A stretch of 64,000 bases of DNA. Source: Phycisphaerae bacterium RAS1. Its GTDB lineage: Bacteria > Planctomycetota > Phycisphaerae > UBA1845 > Fen-1342. The notes beneath the pieces were generated by a model. It made no database searches, was not told where the DNA came from, and saw nothing but the letters and a program-made list of their open reading frames with translations. Positions 48,807-57,457 of this stretch are shown one piece after another. The translations under genes were made by a program, and so were the position numbers. The number at the start of each line of letters is the position of its first letter. Positions within the stretch are counted from its first letter, which is position 1. The DNA is taken from positions 488,942 through 552,941 of the forward strand of contig SMLU01000002.1 in assembly GCA_007859745.1 (NCBI GenBank). The letters are read 5' to 3'.

Positions 48807-50993
48807 ATGCGCTTTACCAAGTGGATGGCGGGGATCGTCGGGCTGTGCTGTAGCGCGCTGGCGATCGCGGGGCAGATGGCGGGGGCGACGGCGGCAACTC
48901 GAACAGCGGCAACCTCCAGAATCAGCGACGCGACCGACGCGACCGGGATTGAGCCCTCCCAGCTCGGCGCGTTTCAGCCCGACCTCATCATCGTTCCCTT
49001 CGACTGGAGCGGCGTCCCGACCACCGGCGAAGGCGAGCCGGGGTTCGGCCCGCCGGACGGGCCGCGCGGTGCCTGCTGCCTGACCTCTCCCAGCGGACTT
49101 CGTTTGTGCGTGGTCGTGCCCGAGGCGTTCTGCGCGGCGCACAACGGCGAATACCAGGGCGACGGAACGACCTGCATGGACAATCCCTGCGACCTGCCGA
49201 CGCCGCAGGTCGGCGCCTGCTGCGTCGTGACCGCGGACGGCGTGCCGCACTGCTTCGTCACCACCGAGCGGCGCTGCATGCGCGCAGGTGGCACGTACCA
49301 GGGCGCCGGAACAAGCTGTGAAACGAACCCGTGCAACGCTCCGCAGCCGCTGCGCGGCGCGTGCTGCATCACGTCGGCCAGCGGCGCCGTGTTCTGCGTC
49401 GTGACGACGCAGGCCTTTTGCGAATCCCATAGCGGCCACTACCAGGGCGACGGCACCAACTGCCAGTCCCATCCCTGTCAGAACACGCCGGAGCTCGGCG
49501 CGTGCTGCGTGGTCGGCAACACTGGCGGCTTCTGCGTGGTCGTGACGCAGGCGCAGTGCGAGATGCACAACGGCCAGTACCAGGGCGACGGAAGCACCTG
49601 CCCCAACCCCGCCTGCGACCAGACGCCCCCAGAAACCGGCGCATGCTGCGTGGCGCGCCCCGGCGCCACGGCTATCTGCGTCGTGACGACCCAGGCGAAC
49701 TGCGACACACACAACGGCGTCTACCAGGGCGACGGGACCAACTGCCAGAATCACCCGTGCCCGCTGCCGGCCGTCGGTGCGTGCTGCATCACCCGGCCCG
49801 ATGAGCCGCCGCACTGCGGCGTCGCCACGGAAGCCGCGTGCGCGGCGGCGGGCGGCGTCTACGCCGGCGACGGCACCAACTGCATGAGCAATCCCTGCCC
49901 CACGCCGGATCGCGGCGCGTGCTGCGTCAATAATCCGAACGGGTTGTTGTGCTTCGTCGGCACGCCGGCGCAATGCGCCGCGGCCAACGGCACATACCAG
50001 GGGAACGGCACGAACTGCATGAGCAACCCGTGTCCGCAGCCGGCGCTGGGGGCCTGCTGCGTGCACACGTCCAGCGGCGGCATCACCTGCGTGATGCGCA
50101 CGGAGGCTCAGTGTGCGGCGCAGGGCGGCACGTTCCAGGGTAATGGCACGAACTGCACGTCGAATCCCTGCCCGCAGCCGGCGCTGGGCGCTTGCTGCGT
50201 CACATCGGCCGCCGGAATTCAGTGCCTGATGCGGACGGAAGCGCAGTGCGCGGCGCTGGGCGGCCACTTCCAGGGCAACGGGACGCTATGCTCGAACACG
50301 ATCTGCACGCCGCCGGCGACGGGCGCCTGCTGCATCCTTGACGGCGGTGCGATTCAATGCCTGATCCGCACGGAAGCCCAGTGCGCTGCGATCGGCGGCC
50401 ATTACCAGGGCAATGGCACGAATTGCGCGACCAATCCCTGCCCGCCGCCGGCGCTGGGCGCCTGCTGCGTCGCGAGCGCCGACGGCGTGCAGTGCCTGAT
50501 GCGCACCGCTGCCCAGTGCCAGGCAATGGGCGGGCAGTACCACGGCGACGGCACGAGCTGCACCAGCCAGCCGTGCCCGCAGCCGCCGCGCGGGGCCTGT
50601 TGCATCAGCAACCCGGGAGCGCCGCCTTTTTGCGTGCTCTTGACGCCGGCGCAGTGTGCGTCGGAGGGCGGGGCGTATCAGGGAGACAACACGGCGTGCA
50701 ACGACGCGACGTGCGTTCCGACCGGGCTGGGGGCTTGTTGCGTAGTCGGCGGCGGCCTGATTCAGTGCCTGATGCGGACCGAGGCCCAGTGCGCGGCGCT
50801 CGGCGGCGTCTTCCGCGGCGTCGGCACGAGCTGCGCGAGCAACCCCTGCAATAACACGGCGGTCGGCGCGTGCTGCGTGAATTCACCGAATGGCGGCGTG
50901 ATGTGCGTGATGACCTCGCAGCCGCAATGCGCGGCGATGGGCGGGGCGTTCCAAGGCGCCGGGACGAATTGCATGAACCAACCGTGCCGCTGA
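48807..50993 (+). CDS. Secreted Cys-rich protein with 14 tandem six-Cys repeats
   Basis: A protein of 728 residues from ATG 48807, with a strong GGAGG about 7 bp upstream. A signal peptide (ALAIAGQMAGATA) and a 60-residue spacer come first. From residue about 88 to the end there are 14 head-to-tail units of about 45 residues, each starting GACC and carrying Cys residues in the pattern CC-x(8-9)-C-x(7-8)-C-x(12)-C-x(4)-C. Conserved parts are a T-x-A-x-C helix-like segment, a GG-x-(Y/F)-x-G element and GTxCxxxPC. Even spacing implies three disulfides per unit and a stiff, rod-like extracellular fibre. The function is unknown. The same unit occurs once in the exoprotein at 1375. Confidence 0.88.
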   Translation: MRFTKWMAGIVGLCCSALAIAGQMAGATAATRTAATSRISDATDATGIEPSQLGAFQPDLIIVPFDWSGVPTTGEGEPGFGPPDGPRGACCLTSPSGLRLCVVVPEAFCAAHNGEYQGDGTTCMDNPCDLPTPQVGACCVVTADGVPHCFVTTERRCMRAGGTYQGAGTSCETNPCNAPQPLRGACCITSASGAVFCVVTTQAFCESHSGHYQGDGTNCQSHPCQNTPELGACCVVGNTGGFCVVVTQAQCEMHNGQYQGDGSTCPNPACDQTPPETGACCVARPGATAICVVTTQANCDTHNGVYQGDGTNCQNHPCPLPAVGACCITRPDEPPHCGVATEAACAAAGGVYAGDGTNCMSNPCPTPDRGACCVNNPNGLLCFVGTPAQCAAANGTYQGNGTNCMSNPCPQPALGACCVHTSSGGITCVMRTEAQCAAQGGTFQGNGTNCTSNPCPQPALGACCVTSAAGIQCLMRTEAQCAALGGHFQGNGTLCSNTICTPPATGACCILDGGAIQCLIRTEAQCAAIGGHYQGNGTNCATNPCPPPALGACCVASADGVQCLMRTAAQCQAMGGQYHGDGTSCTSQPCPQPPRGACCISNPGAPPFCVLLTPAQCASEGGAYQGDNTACNDATCVPTGLGACCVVGGGLIQCLMRTEAQCAALGGVFRGVGTSCASNPCNNTAVGACCVNSPNGGVMCVMTSQPQCAAMGGAFQGAGTNCMNQPCR

Positions 50994-51020
50994 GAGGCGG
51001 GCGGCGCATGGCGTCGCACG

Positions 51021-51060
51021 CTGTCCGAGCCGCGATCGTGGAGTGATTGCGGCTCGCAGT
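51021..51060. repeat. Family A repeat, degenerate copy
   Basis: ctgtccgagccgcgatcgtg followed by gagtgattgcggctcgcag. Only the outer arms resemble the family. It lies 28 bp after the Cys-rich gene. Confidence 0.5.
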
Positions 51061-51064
51061 CTTA

Positions 51065-51161
51065 CCGAACCCGCCGCGCCAAGCGGCGGGTTGAGTTGCG
51101 TTCGTGAACCGAGTTCCCGCGCGCCGACGTCACCCCGCCGCTTGGTGCGGCGGGTTCGGAA
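51065..51161. repeat. Family C palindromic repeat, copy 5 (full)
   Basis: Left arm ccgaacccgccgcgccaagc, right arm cgccgcttggtgcggcgggt. It lies between the Cys-rich gene and the transporter gene. Between 50994 and 51309 only these repeats and the transporter ribosome binding site are visible. Confidence 0.9.
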
Positions 51162-51309
51162 AGAGCGCGTTATCGCGCCACGCTGCGCCCGATGCCTCCT
51201 GCCCGTCCGCGCTTGCTGCCCGCCACCCGCTTCCCGCCCGCCTTGCGTCTGCGTCGCCGCCGCCGCAAAGTACGCCGCGGCGTCGGTCCCATTCGTTCAG
51301 GAGCATGTC

Positions 51310-53577
51310 ATGTCGCAGGCCAAGCCGGGATTTCTCGACCAGGTCCGCAGCTTTCCGGCGGCGTTCTGGGTCGCGAACACGATGGAGATATTCGAGCGGA
51401 TGGCCTGGTACGGCTTTTACGCCGTGGCGTCGCTCTACATCACCGGGCCGAAGGAGACGGGCGGGCTCGGGTTCACGTCGGAGCAGCGCGGGCAGATTCA
51501 AGCGATCGTGCCCTTCTTTCTGTACCTGATGCCGGTGCTGACGGGGGCGCTGGCGGACCGCTACGGCTACAAGCGGATGTTCATCATCGCGTATATCGGG
51601 ATGGTGCTCTTCTATTACGCGCTGGGACAGTTCAAGACGTTCCCCACGTTTCTGGGGGCGTTCATGATGGTGGCGGTTTCGGCGGCCATCTTCAAACCCG
51701 TCGTCGTCGGCACCGTGGCGCGAGTCACGAACGAAGGCAACTCGGCGATGGGTTTCGGCATCTTCTACATGATGGTGAACGTCGGCGGGTTCGTGGGGCC
51801 GCTGGTGGCGGGCGTGGTGCGCGGTTGGTCGTGGAAGTACGTGTTCATCGCCTGCTCCGTGTGGGCCAGCCTGAACCTCATCATCGTGCTGGTGTTCTAC
51901 AAAGACCCGACGACCGAGGCGAAGTCGGGCCGCGGAAGGTCATTCAAGCAGGTGCTGGACAACGCGGTCGAGGTGCTGGGCAACCTGCGCTTCTTCATCT
52001 GCGTGTTTATCGTGCTGATCGCGCTGATGCTGGCCAACCAGGGGCGGCCGTGGTTTACCTGGTGGAACTGCATTCTCTTCGTGCCGGCGTGGATCGTGCT
52101 GAACCTGCTCTGGGACCTGGCGCTTCCGAAGGGGAGCGGCAATCCGAGCCATCCGGCGGCGCAAGGACGGCTCTTTTTTGCCAAGCGGATGCACTGCAGC
52201 AACTGGCGCTTCGCGCTGTTCCTGCTGATCATGTCGGGCTTCTGGACCAGCTTTAACCAGATTTTTTTGACCATGCCCGAGTACATCCGCGACTACACCG
52301 AAACCAGGCCCATGGTTCAGGCGGGCGAGAAAATCTTCGGCGCGATCGGCAGGCCCGGCTGGATTGACGGGCTGGCGGCCATCGAGGACACCGAGATTCT
52401 GACGGAGTTCGACCGGCTCGTGCGCAAGTCGCGCGGCGTCGGTGAGATTGTCGCCGCCGACGAGAGCAAGCCGCTCGTCGAGCCGGACCCGGTCAAAGCC
52501 GCGGCGGCGAAGGCCAGCGCGGAGGCCGCACGGATCGAGGCCGAGCAGGAACGACTGAGAATGCGCGGGCGTCTGGCGAGCGATCCGTCGCTCACGCCCG
52601 ACGATCTGAAAAAGCTGGACGAGCTCGCGCGTCAGATCGGCGGCCCGCGCGGCGCCGCGACGCTGGAGCCGCTCGACCTGGTCGACGGCGCCCGGCGCGC
52701 GCTGGCGTACAAGGTCCGCATTCAGGCCACGGAACTGGGCGAGCTGGTCAAGTCCATTCCGCCGACAATCGCCTCGGTTCAGCCTGAAGCGCTGAAGAGC
52801 GCGGTCGAGACGATCAACAAGCGGCTCGAGGCTCGCGGAAGGCCCACCTTCGGCGGGCAGCGCGGTGTCGCGCTGGGGGCGGCGATCGGCGAGCTGATCA
52901 CGAAGTCCGGCCCGACTCCGACGCCGGAAGCCGTTTCCGCGGTCTGCCAGGCGCTATCCGGTGATGACGCGAAGATCGATCCGCCGGTGCTGGCACTGGG
53001 AATGCGCGACGCGGCCTACCGTCCGTTCGTATGGAAGCGATTTGAGGCGGGGCGGCAGGTGAACCCCGAACACCTGGTCAATATCGACGCCCTGGCGATC
53101 GTGCTGCTCCAGGTGCTGGTCTCGTTCGTGATGGGCCGGTTCCACCAATTCACGACGATGATCGTCGGCATGGTGATCGCGGCGGTGGGCATCGGTCTCT
53201 CGGCGGTTGCCGGCGGCACGATGATCGGACCGCTGGGCGGGTCGCTGCTGGTGGTGATCGCCGGCCTGGTGATTTTTGCGATTGGCGAGATGATGGCCAG
53301 CCCGACCAGCCAGGAATACGTCGGCCGGATTGCGCCCAGGGAGCGGGTCGCGGTCTATATGGGGTATTACTTCATCGCCGTCGCGCTCGGGAATCTGTTC
53401 GGCGGAATCCTTTCCGGGCAGCTTTACGGCAAGCTGGCGCGCGACATGCAGCGGCCGGACCTGATGTGGGCGGCCTTTGGCGGGATCATGTTCATGACCG
53501 CCGTGGTGTTCCTGCTGTACAACCGGTTCGCGCTGCCCCGGTCGGCCTCCGGCTCGCTTACGAGCGGGTCAACGTAG
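51310..53577 (+). CDS. POT/PTR2-family peptide transporter with large soluble insertion
   Basis: A protein of 755 residues from ATG 51310, with GGAG 6 bp upstream. Longer frames run through the family C repeat. The N-terminus shows the POT signature EIFERMAWYGFYAVASLYI and GALADRYGYKRMFIIAYIG. Family members are usually 450-600 residues with 12-14 helices and move di- and tripeptides with protons. Here the loop after TFWTSF-like helix 7 (FWTSFNQIFLTMPEYIRDYT) is replaced by about 250 soluble residues (about 336-585), rich in Glu/Lys/Ala helices (AAKASAEAARIEAEQERLR). The membrane part resumes at NPEHLVNIDALAIVLLQVLV. The insertion is in frame and shows no repeat DNA. Confidence 0.85.
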   Translation: MSQAKPGFLDQVRSFPAAFWVANTMEIFERMAWYGFYAVASLYITGPKETGGLGFTSEQRGQIQAIVPFFLYLMPVLTGALADRYGYKRMFIIAYIGMVLFYYALGQFKTFPTFLGAFMMVAVSAAIFKPVVVGTVARVTNEGNSAMGFGIFYMMVNVGGFVGPLVAGVVRGWSWKYVFIACSVWASLNLIIVLVFYKDPTTEAKSGRGRSFKQVLDNAVEVLGNLRFFICVFIVLIALMLANQGRPWFTWWNCILFVPAWIVLNLLWDLALPKGSGNPSHPAAQGRLFFAKRMHCSNWRFALFLLIMSGFWTSFNQIFLTMPEYIRDYTETRPMVQAGEKIFGAIGRPGWIDGLAAIEDTEILTEFDRLVRKSRGVGEIVAADESKPLVEPDPVKAAAAKASAEAARIEAEQERLRMRGRLASDPSLTPDDLKKLDELARQIGGPRGAATLEPLDLVDGARRALAYKVRIQATELGELVKSIPPTIASVQPEALKSAVETINKRLEARGRPTFGGQRGVALGAAIGELITKSGPTPTPEAVSAVCQALSGDDAKIDPPVLALGMRDAAYRPFVWKRFEAGRQVNPEHLVNIDALAIVLLQVLVSFVMGRFHQFTTMIVGMVIAAVGIGLSAVAGGTMIGPLGGSLLVVIAGLVIFAIGEMMASPTSQEYVGRIAPRERVAVYMGYYFIAVALGNLFGGILSGQLYGKLARDMQRPDLMWAAFGGIMFMTAVVFLLYNRFALPRSASGSLTSGST

Positions 53578-53639
53578 ACGCAAAGGCGACGCGGGAGTGC
53601 GGGGGCGGAGTGCGGGCCTCGAAGCCTGTGAACTTCTTC

Positions 53640-53737
53640 GGGTGGAACAGGCATCTTGCCCGTTCTTGAAACCGCGGGGACGGGCGAGACGCCCATCCCA
53701 CCCGAATGCGGGGACGGGCGAGACGCCCGTCCCACCC
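53640..53737. repeat. Family B repeat, copy 5, with tandem right unit
   Basis: Left unit cgggtggaacaggcatcttg, then two successive right units at about 53678 and 53712 (gggacgggcgagacgcccat and gggacgggcgagacgcccgt). It lies downstream of the transporter gene. Confidence 0.88.
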
Positions 53738-53745
53738 ACGAAAGA

Positions 53746-53781
53746 CGCCGGCCGGCGAACGAGATTCGTCGCCGGCCGGCG
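53746..53781. terminator. Strong 13-bp hairpin between convergent genes
   Basis: cgccggccggcga (53746-53758) is a perfect inverted copy of tcgccggccggcg (53769-53781), with a 10-nt loop. It lies between the plus-strand transporter and the minus-strand orphan gene. No T-run follows on either strand, so the terminator role is inferred from position. Confidence 0.45.
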
Positions 53782-53802
53782 GGGATTGCTGCCGTAGGTG
53801 CG

Positions 53803-53833
53803 TGCCCACCGGCGAGACGCCGATGCTCCCCGG
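53803..53833. repeat. Family D repeat, right half
   Basis: gtgcccaccggcgagacgcc followed by gatgctccccg. It matches the right arm of the complete palindrome at 59049-59100. Confidence 0.7.
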
Positions 53834-53873
53834 AGGCGGCCACGTCGTGGCGCCCCGCAGGAAGAGCCGCAAC

Positions 53874-54362
53874 TTACTTCCAGCTATAGTTGCTGAACGG
53901 GCGCGCCGTCACGTTGCTGCTGGCGCAGACCAGCCACGTGTTGTTGCGGCCCTGCGTCACGGCCTTGATGCCCGCGCCGTATTTGCGCTTCATCATGCGA
54001 AACGCGGTGGTCGGCGTGGCGTAGTTGAACTGGCGGCCGAAGGTCTTGCTGAACTGCACACCCGAGAACTGGTAGACGCAAGCGCCGTTGTTGACGAACT
54101 TGGTCCACTTGTTGGCGGTGCTGGGCGAGAAGCAGGTCTTGCCCGCGCCCGAGCACTGGGCGTAGATCGTGCGGAACGAGCTGATCTTCGTCTGGCACTC
54201 ATCGCGGACCGAGCTGAACTTCGGCGAGTTGCACGGCCAGGTGGCGCTGCTGACCTGGTGCGAGCCGCTGAAGTTGCTGCGGCCCCAGGCGCCGCTCGAG
54301 TTCGTCGTGCGGCTCGAGCTGCTGCGGTTGTAGCGATTGGTCCAGGAACGTGTCGTCGGCAT
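53874..54362 (-). CDS. Orphan Ser/Arg/Asn-rich protein with six Cys
   Basis: A protein of 162 residues. ATG 54362 has GGAG 6 bp upstream; the ATG directly before it (54365) has only 3 bp spacing. The N-terminal 40 residues are a low-complexity run of Ser, Arg, Asn and Thr (SWTNRYNRSSSSRTTNSSG). The rest contains WPCNSPKFSSVRDECQTKIS, CSGAGKTCFSPSTANKW, NGACVYQFSGVQFSKTFG and a C-terminal WLVCASSNVTARP, six Cys in all. There is no signal peptide and no membrane segment, and I do not recognise a family. The low-GC codon use of the Ser/Asn stretch differs from its neighbours. It is divergent from the binding-protein gene. Confidence 0.7.
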   Translation of the reverse strand: MPTTRSWTNRYNRSSSSRTTNSSGAWGRSNFSGSHQVSSATWPCNSPKFSSVRDECQTKISSFRTIYAQCSGAGKTCFSPSTANKWTKFVNNGACVYQFSGVQFSKTFGRQFNYATPTTAFRMMKRKYGAGIKAVTQGRNNTWLVCASSNVTARPFSNYSWK

Positions 54363-54469
54363 CATTTTCTCCGTATGCTTTGCCTTCGCCCGGGACAGTC
54401 CCTGGGCTTCGCAAAATACCTGAAACTTGTTTCTCTATCGGGCGCGGTTCCCGCGGGGTTGAATAAATC

Positions 54470-55624
54470 ATGCGCAACATCGAGAAAAACTTGGAGTCGA
54501 ATTCAAGCAGAGCGAAGGAAACCGGGGAGGCGTTGCGACGCAGTCGGGTGGCACGGTTAAGCGGTCGTGCCAGTCGCACTTCGTTTGTGGACAAACGCAC
54601 GTCGCGACCGCTTGACCGGGCAGGCCGCCTCGCAGCGATGGGGCTGCTCCTCGCCGCCGCCCATCTCTGCGCCTGCGACCGGACGCCGGAGACGCCCACC
54701 GTCGTCGTCTACACCTCGGTCGACGAGGAATTCGCCCGGCAGATCTTCGCTGATTTTGAGAAAGCCAGCGGCGTTCGCGTCGAGCCGCTCTTCGACACGG
54801 AGGCAGGCAAGACCACCGGCCTGGTGCGGCGGCTGGGGCGCGAGGCGGCCGCGCCGCGCTGCGACGTCTGGTGGTCCAGCGAGATTCTGGGGACGATCGA
54901 GCTGGCCCGTGGCGGCGTGCTGGAGGCCTACGATCCGCCCAGCGCCGCCGACATTCCGCACGCGTGGCGCGACGCGGAGCACCGCTGGACGGCCGTGGCC
55001 GCGCGGGCGCGCGTGCTGGCGTTCCACACCGGGCGCGTGCGGCGCGACGAACTGCCCGCGACGTGGCGCGAGCTGGCGACACCGGCGTGGTGCCGGCGGC
55101 TGGCGCTGGCCAATCCGGGGTTCGGGACGACGCGCGGACACGTCGCGGCGATGTTCGCGTATTGGGGGGAGCAGCCGGCGCAAGCGTTCCTGCGGAACCT
55201 GCGCGACGCACAATCTCAACTTGCCGACGGCAACTCGCACGCCGTGCGGCTGGTCGTGAGCGGCGCCGCCGATGTGTGCCTCACCGACACGGATGACGTC
55301 TGGGTGGCCCAGCGGCGCGGGCATCTCGTCGACCTGGCCTACCCGGCGCTGGACGCCGGGCTGCCGGCGGTGTGGATTCCCTGCACGGTGGCGCTGGTTC
55401 GCGGCGGCCCGCACGGCCAGACGGGCCGGCGGCTGGTGGATCACCTCGCCGGCGCCGCGACGGAGCGGGCGCTGGCCGGAAGCGACTCGCGCAATGTCCC
55501 GCTGCGGCCGGCCCTGCGGGCGGAGCTGGGCATCCGCGATGAGCCCCAGCCGCTGGACTACGCGCGCATCGCCGACGCCCTGCCCCGCGCGAGCGCCGCG
55601 GTTGCGGATATACTCTTGCGCTAG
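54470..55624 (+). CDS. Iron-type extracellular solute-binding (FbpA/Fut-like) protein
   Basis: A protein of 384 residues from ATG 54470. The N-terminal 60 residues are a long basic extension, and an internal ATG at 54638 would start just inside the signal, so the true start is uncertain. A lipoprotein-like signal (GLLLAAAHLCAC) precedes the binding domain, TVVVYTSVDEEFARQIFADF near residue 80, then GLVRRLGREAAAPRCDVWWS, AHRWTA-like AEHRWTAVAARARVLAFHTG and RLALANPGFGTTRGHVAAMF. The lobes match ferric-ion binding proteins of ABC importers. No permease or ATPase gene is nearby, so it may serve a remote transporter or act as a receptor. The C-terminus is complete. Confidence 0.8.
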   Translation: MRNIEKNLESNSSRAKETGEALRRSRVARLSGRASRTSFVDKRTSRPLDRAGRLAAMGLLLAAAHLCACDRTPETPTVVVYTSVDEEFARQIFADFEKASGVRVEPLFDTEAGKTTGLVRRLGREAAAPRCDVWWSSEILGTIELARGGVLEAYDPPSAADIPHAWRDAEHRWTAVAARARVLAFHTGRVRRDELPATWRELATPAWCRRLALANPGFGTTRGHVAAMFAYWGEQPAQAFLRNLRDAQSQLADGNSHAVRLVVSGAADVCLTDTDDVWVAQRRGHLVDLAYPALDAGLPAVWIPCTVALVRGGPHGQTGRRLVDHLAGAATERALAGSDSRNVPLRPALRAELGIRDEPQPLDYARIADALPRASAAVADILLR

Positions 55625-55688
55625 ACTTATAGTGGCGGGGCGCCGCAGGACGGACGAGAATCGCAGCACGTCCAAGGAGGTGCTGGAA

Positions 55689-57287
55689 ATGCGACGACAG
55701 AAACCATTAACACGGTCCGCGGCGGGGCTGGGGAGAGGGACGCGCATTTTCCTGCTGCTGGGCCTTGCCGCGCTGGCGGCCGGACCGTCGACGGCGCCCG
55801 ACGCGGCGCGCAGCGCGTCGCTCGCGGTCATTCCGATCAAGGACGAGATCACCGACGTTCTGCGCCGCAGCGTCGAGCGCCGGCTCGAAGATGCGCGCGC
55901 GGCCGGCGCGAAGGTGATCGTCTTTGAATTGCACACGCCGGGCGGGCTGGTGACCAGTGCGCTGGATATTTGCCGGCTGATCAAGAATCTGCCGGCCGAT
56001 GTGACCAGTGTCGCGTGGGTGAATCACGAAGCGTACAGCGCCGGGGCGATGATCTCCGTCGCTTGCAAGAAAATCTACATGAGCCCCTCGTCGGCCATCG
56101 GCGACTGCGCCCCGATCATGGTCAGCCCCACCGGCGGACTCGAAGAGCTGCCCGCGACCGAGCGGGCCAAGGCCGAAAGCCCCGTCCTTCAGGAGTTTCG
56201 CGACTCGGCGGCTTCCAACGGCTACGACCCGATGCTGTGCCGCGCCATGGTCACCGTCGGCGAGGAAGTGTGGTGGATTCAGAGCACCACCGGCGACGAG
56301 CGACGCTTCGTCTCGGCGGCCGACAAAAAGAAGCTCATCGATGACGTGGCGGAAGCGGAGCGAAAGTGGAAGACGGTCGAGTCGCTGGCCGATCCCAAAT
56401 CCGGGCGCGAGCAGCCGCTGGTGCAGCCGGTCGACCGGCCGGACACGCTGCTGACACTCTCGCAGAGCGAGGCGGTGGCGTTCGGCTTTGCATCGGGGAT
56501 TGTCGGCGATCTCGATGATCTGGTCGGCAAGCTGGGGCAGAGCGGCGCGCCGCTCTACCTGGAAACGTCCGGCTGGGAAACGTTCGCGATGTGGCTCAAC
56601 AGTCCGTGGGTGCGCGGTTTCCTGTTCATGATCGTGGTCGTCGGCGGATACATTGAGTTCTCCCACCCGGGGCTGATGCTGCCGGGAATCACGGCGCTGG
56701 TCGCGCTGGCGATATTCCTCGGCGCGCCCTACGCCGCGGGGCTGGCGGACATCTGGACGTTTGTTCTACTCGGCGTCGGGCTGGCGCTGCTGGCGGTGGA
56801 GATTTTTCTGCTGCCGGGCTTCGGCGTCGCGGGAATCCTGGGCGGCCTGATGGTGCTCGGCGCGTTTCTCGGCACGTTCATCCCGCGCGAGCCGGGTGCG
56901 CCCATGTTCTCGCTGCCGAATTTGCAGGGCACGTGGGACGCGCTCAAGATCGGCATCTTCGCCATGTCCGGCGGCCTGGTGATGGCCATGGTCGGAATCG
57001 TGCTGGTGCTGCGCTTTCTTCCACAGCTTCCGGTCGTGGACAAGCTGATCCTGAGCAACCCGTCCGCCGAGGCGCTCGCCCCGCAGGATCCGTTCGCGAG
57101 CGTCGGATTGGTGGGCGACGTGGGACTGGTGATTTCCGACCTGCGGCCCGGCGGACAGGCGCGGTTCGGCAACGAAGTGGTGGACGTGCAGAGTCAGGGC
57201 AAGTACGTTGAGGCCGGCAAACGTGTACAGGTCATCAAACGCGACGGCGGATCGATCATCGTTCGTCCGTTGACAGATGAGGCATGA
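55689..57287 (+). CDS. NfeD-family membrane serine protease (ClpP-class)
   Basis: A protein of 532 residues from ATG 55689, with AAGGAGG 8 bp upstream. After a signal-anchor (IFLLLGLAALAAGPSTAP) comes a ClpP/SppA-like protease domain: VIVFELHTPGGLVTSALDIC, VNHEAYSAGAMISVACKK (nucleophile Ser in the YSAGA motif) and MSPSSAIGDCAPIM with the partner Lys nearby. Three or four membrane helices follow (MIVVVGGYIEFSHPGLML, ALVALAIFLGAPYAAG, FVLLGVGLALLAVEIFLLPG), then the cytosolic or periplasmic OB-fold NfeD domain (LVGDVGLVISDLRPGGQARF). Such proteins work beside flotillins and stomatin-like proteins, and the flotillin FloA is encoded next. Confidence 0.9.
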   Translation: MRRQKPLTRSAAGLGRGTRIFLLLGLAALAAGPSTAPDAARSASLAVIPIKDEITDVLRRSVERRLEDARAAGAKVIVFELHTPGGLVTSALDICRLIKNLPADVTSVAWVNHEAYSAGAMISVACKKIYMSPSSAIGDCAPIMVSPTGGLEELPATERAKAESPVLQEFRDSAASNGYDPMLCRAMVTVGEEVWWIQSTTGDERRFVSAADKKKLIDDVAEAERKWKTVESLADPKSGREQPLVQPVDRPDTLLTLSQSEAVAFGFASGIVGDLDDLVGKLGQSGAPLYLETSGWETFAMWLNSPWVRGFLFMIVVVGGYIEFSHPGLMLPGITALVALAIFLGAPYAAGLADIWTFVLLGVGLALLAVEIFLLPGFGVAGILGGLMVLGAFLGTFIPREPGAPMFSLPNLQGTWDALKIGIFAMSGGLVMAMVGIVLVLRFLPQLPVVDKLILSNPSAEALAPQDPFASVGLVGDVGLVISDLRPGGQARFGNEVVDVQSQGKYVEAGKRVQVIKRDGGSIIVRPLTDEA

Positions 57288-57457
57288 GAGTTGGTGAGTT
57301 CGTGCGCCGCGGCGCGGCCGCGGTCGCAGCGCCAAGTGCGAGCGAGCGCCGCGGCGATCAGACCTGACAGACCTCGTTCCCCGGTCGCGCTCGCCAGCGC
57401 TTCGCGTTCTGACTCGCGGCGCCCGCCGGCGCAACGCGAAATAGAAAGGCGGTTCAC

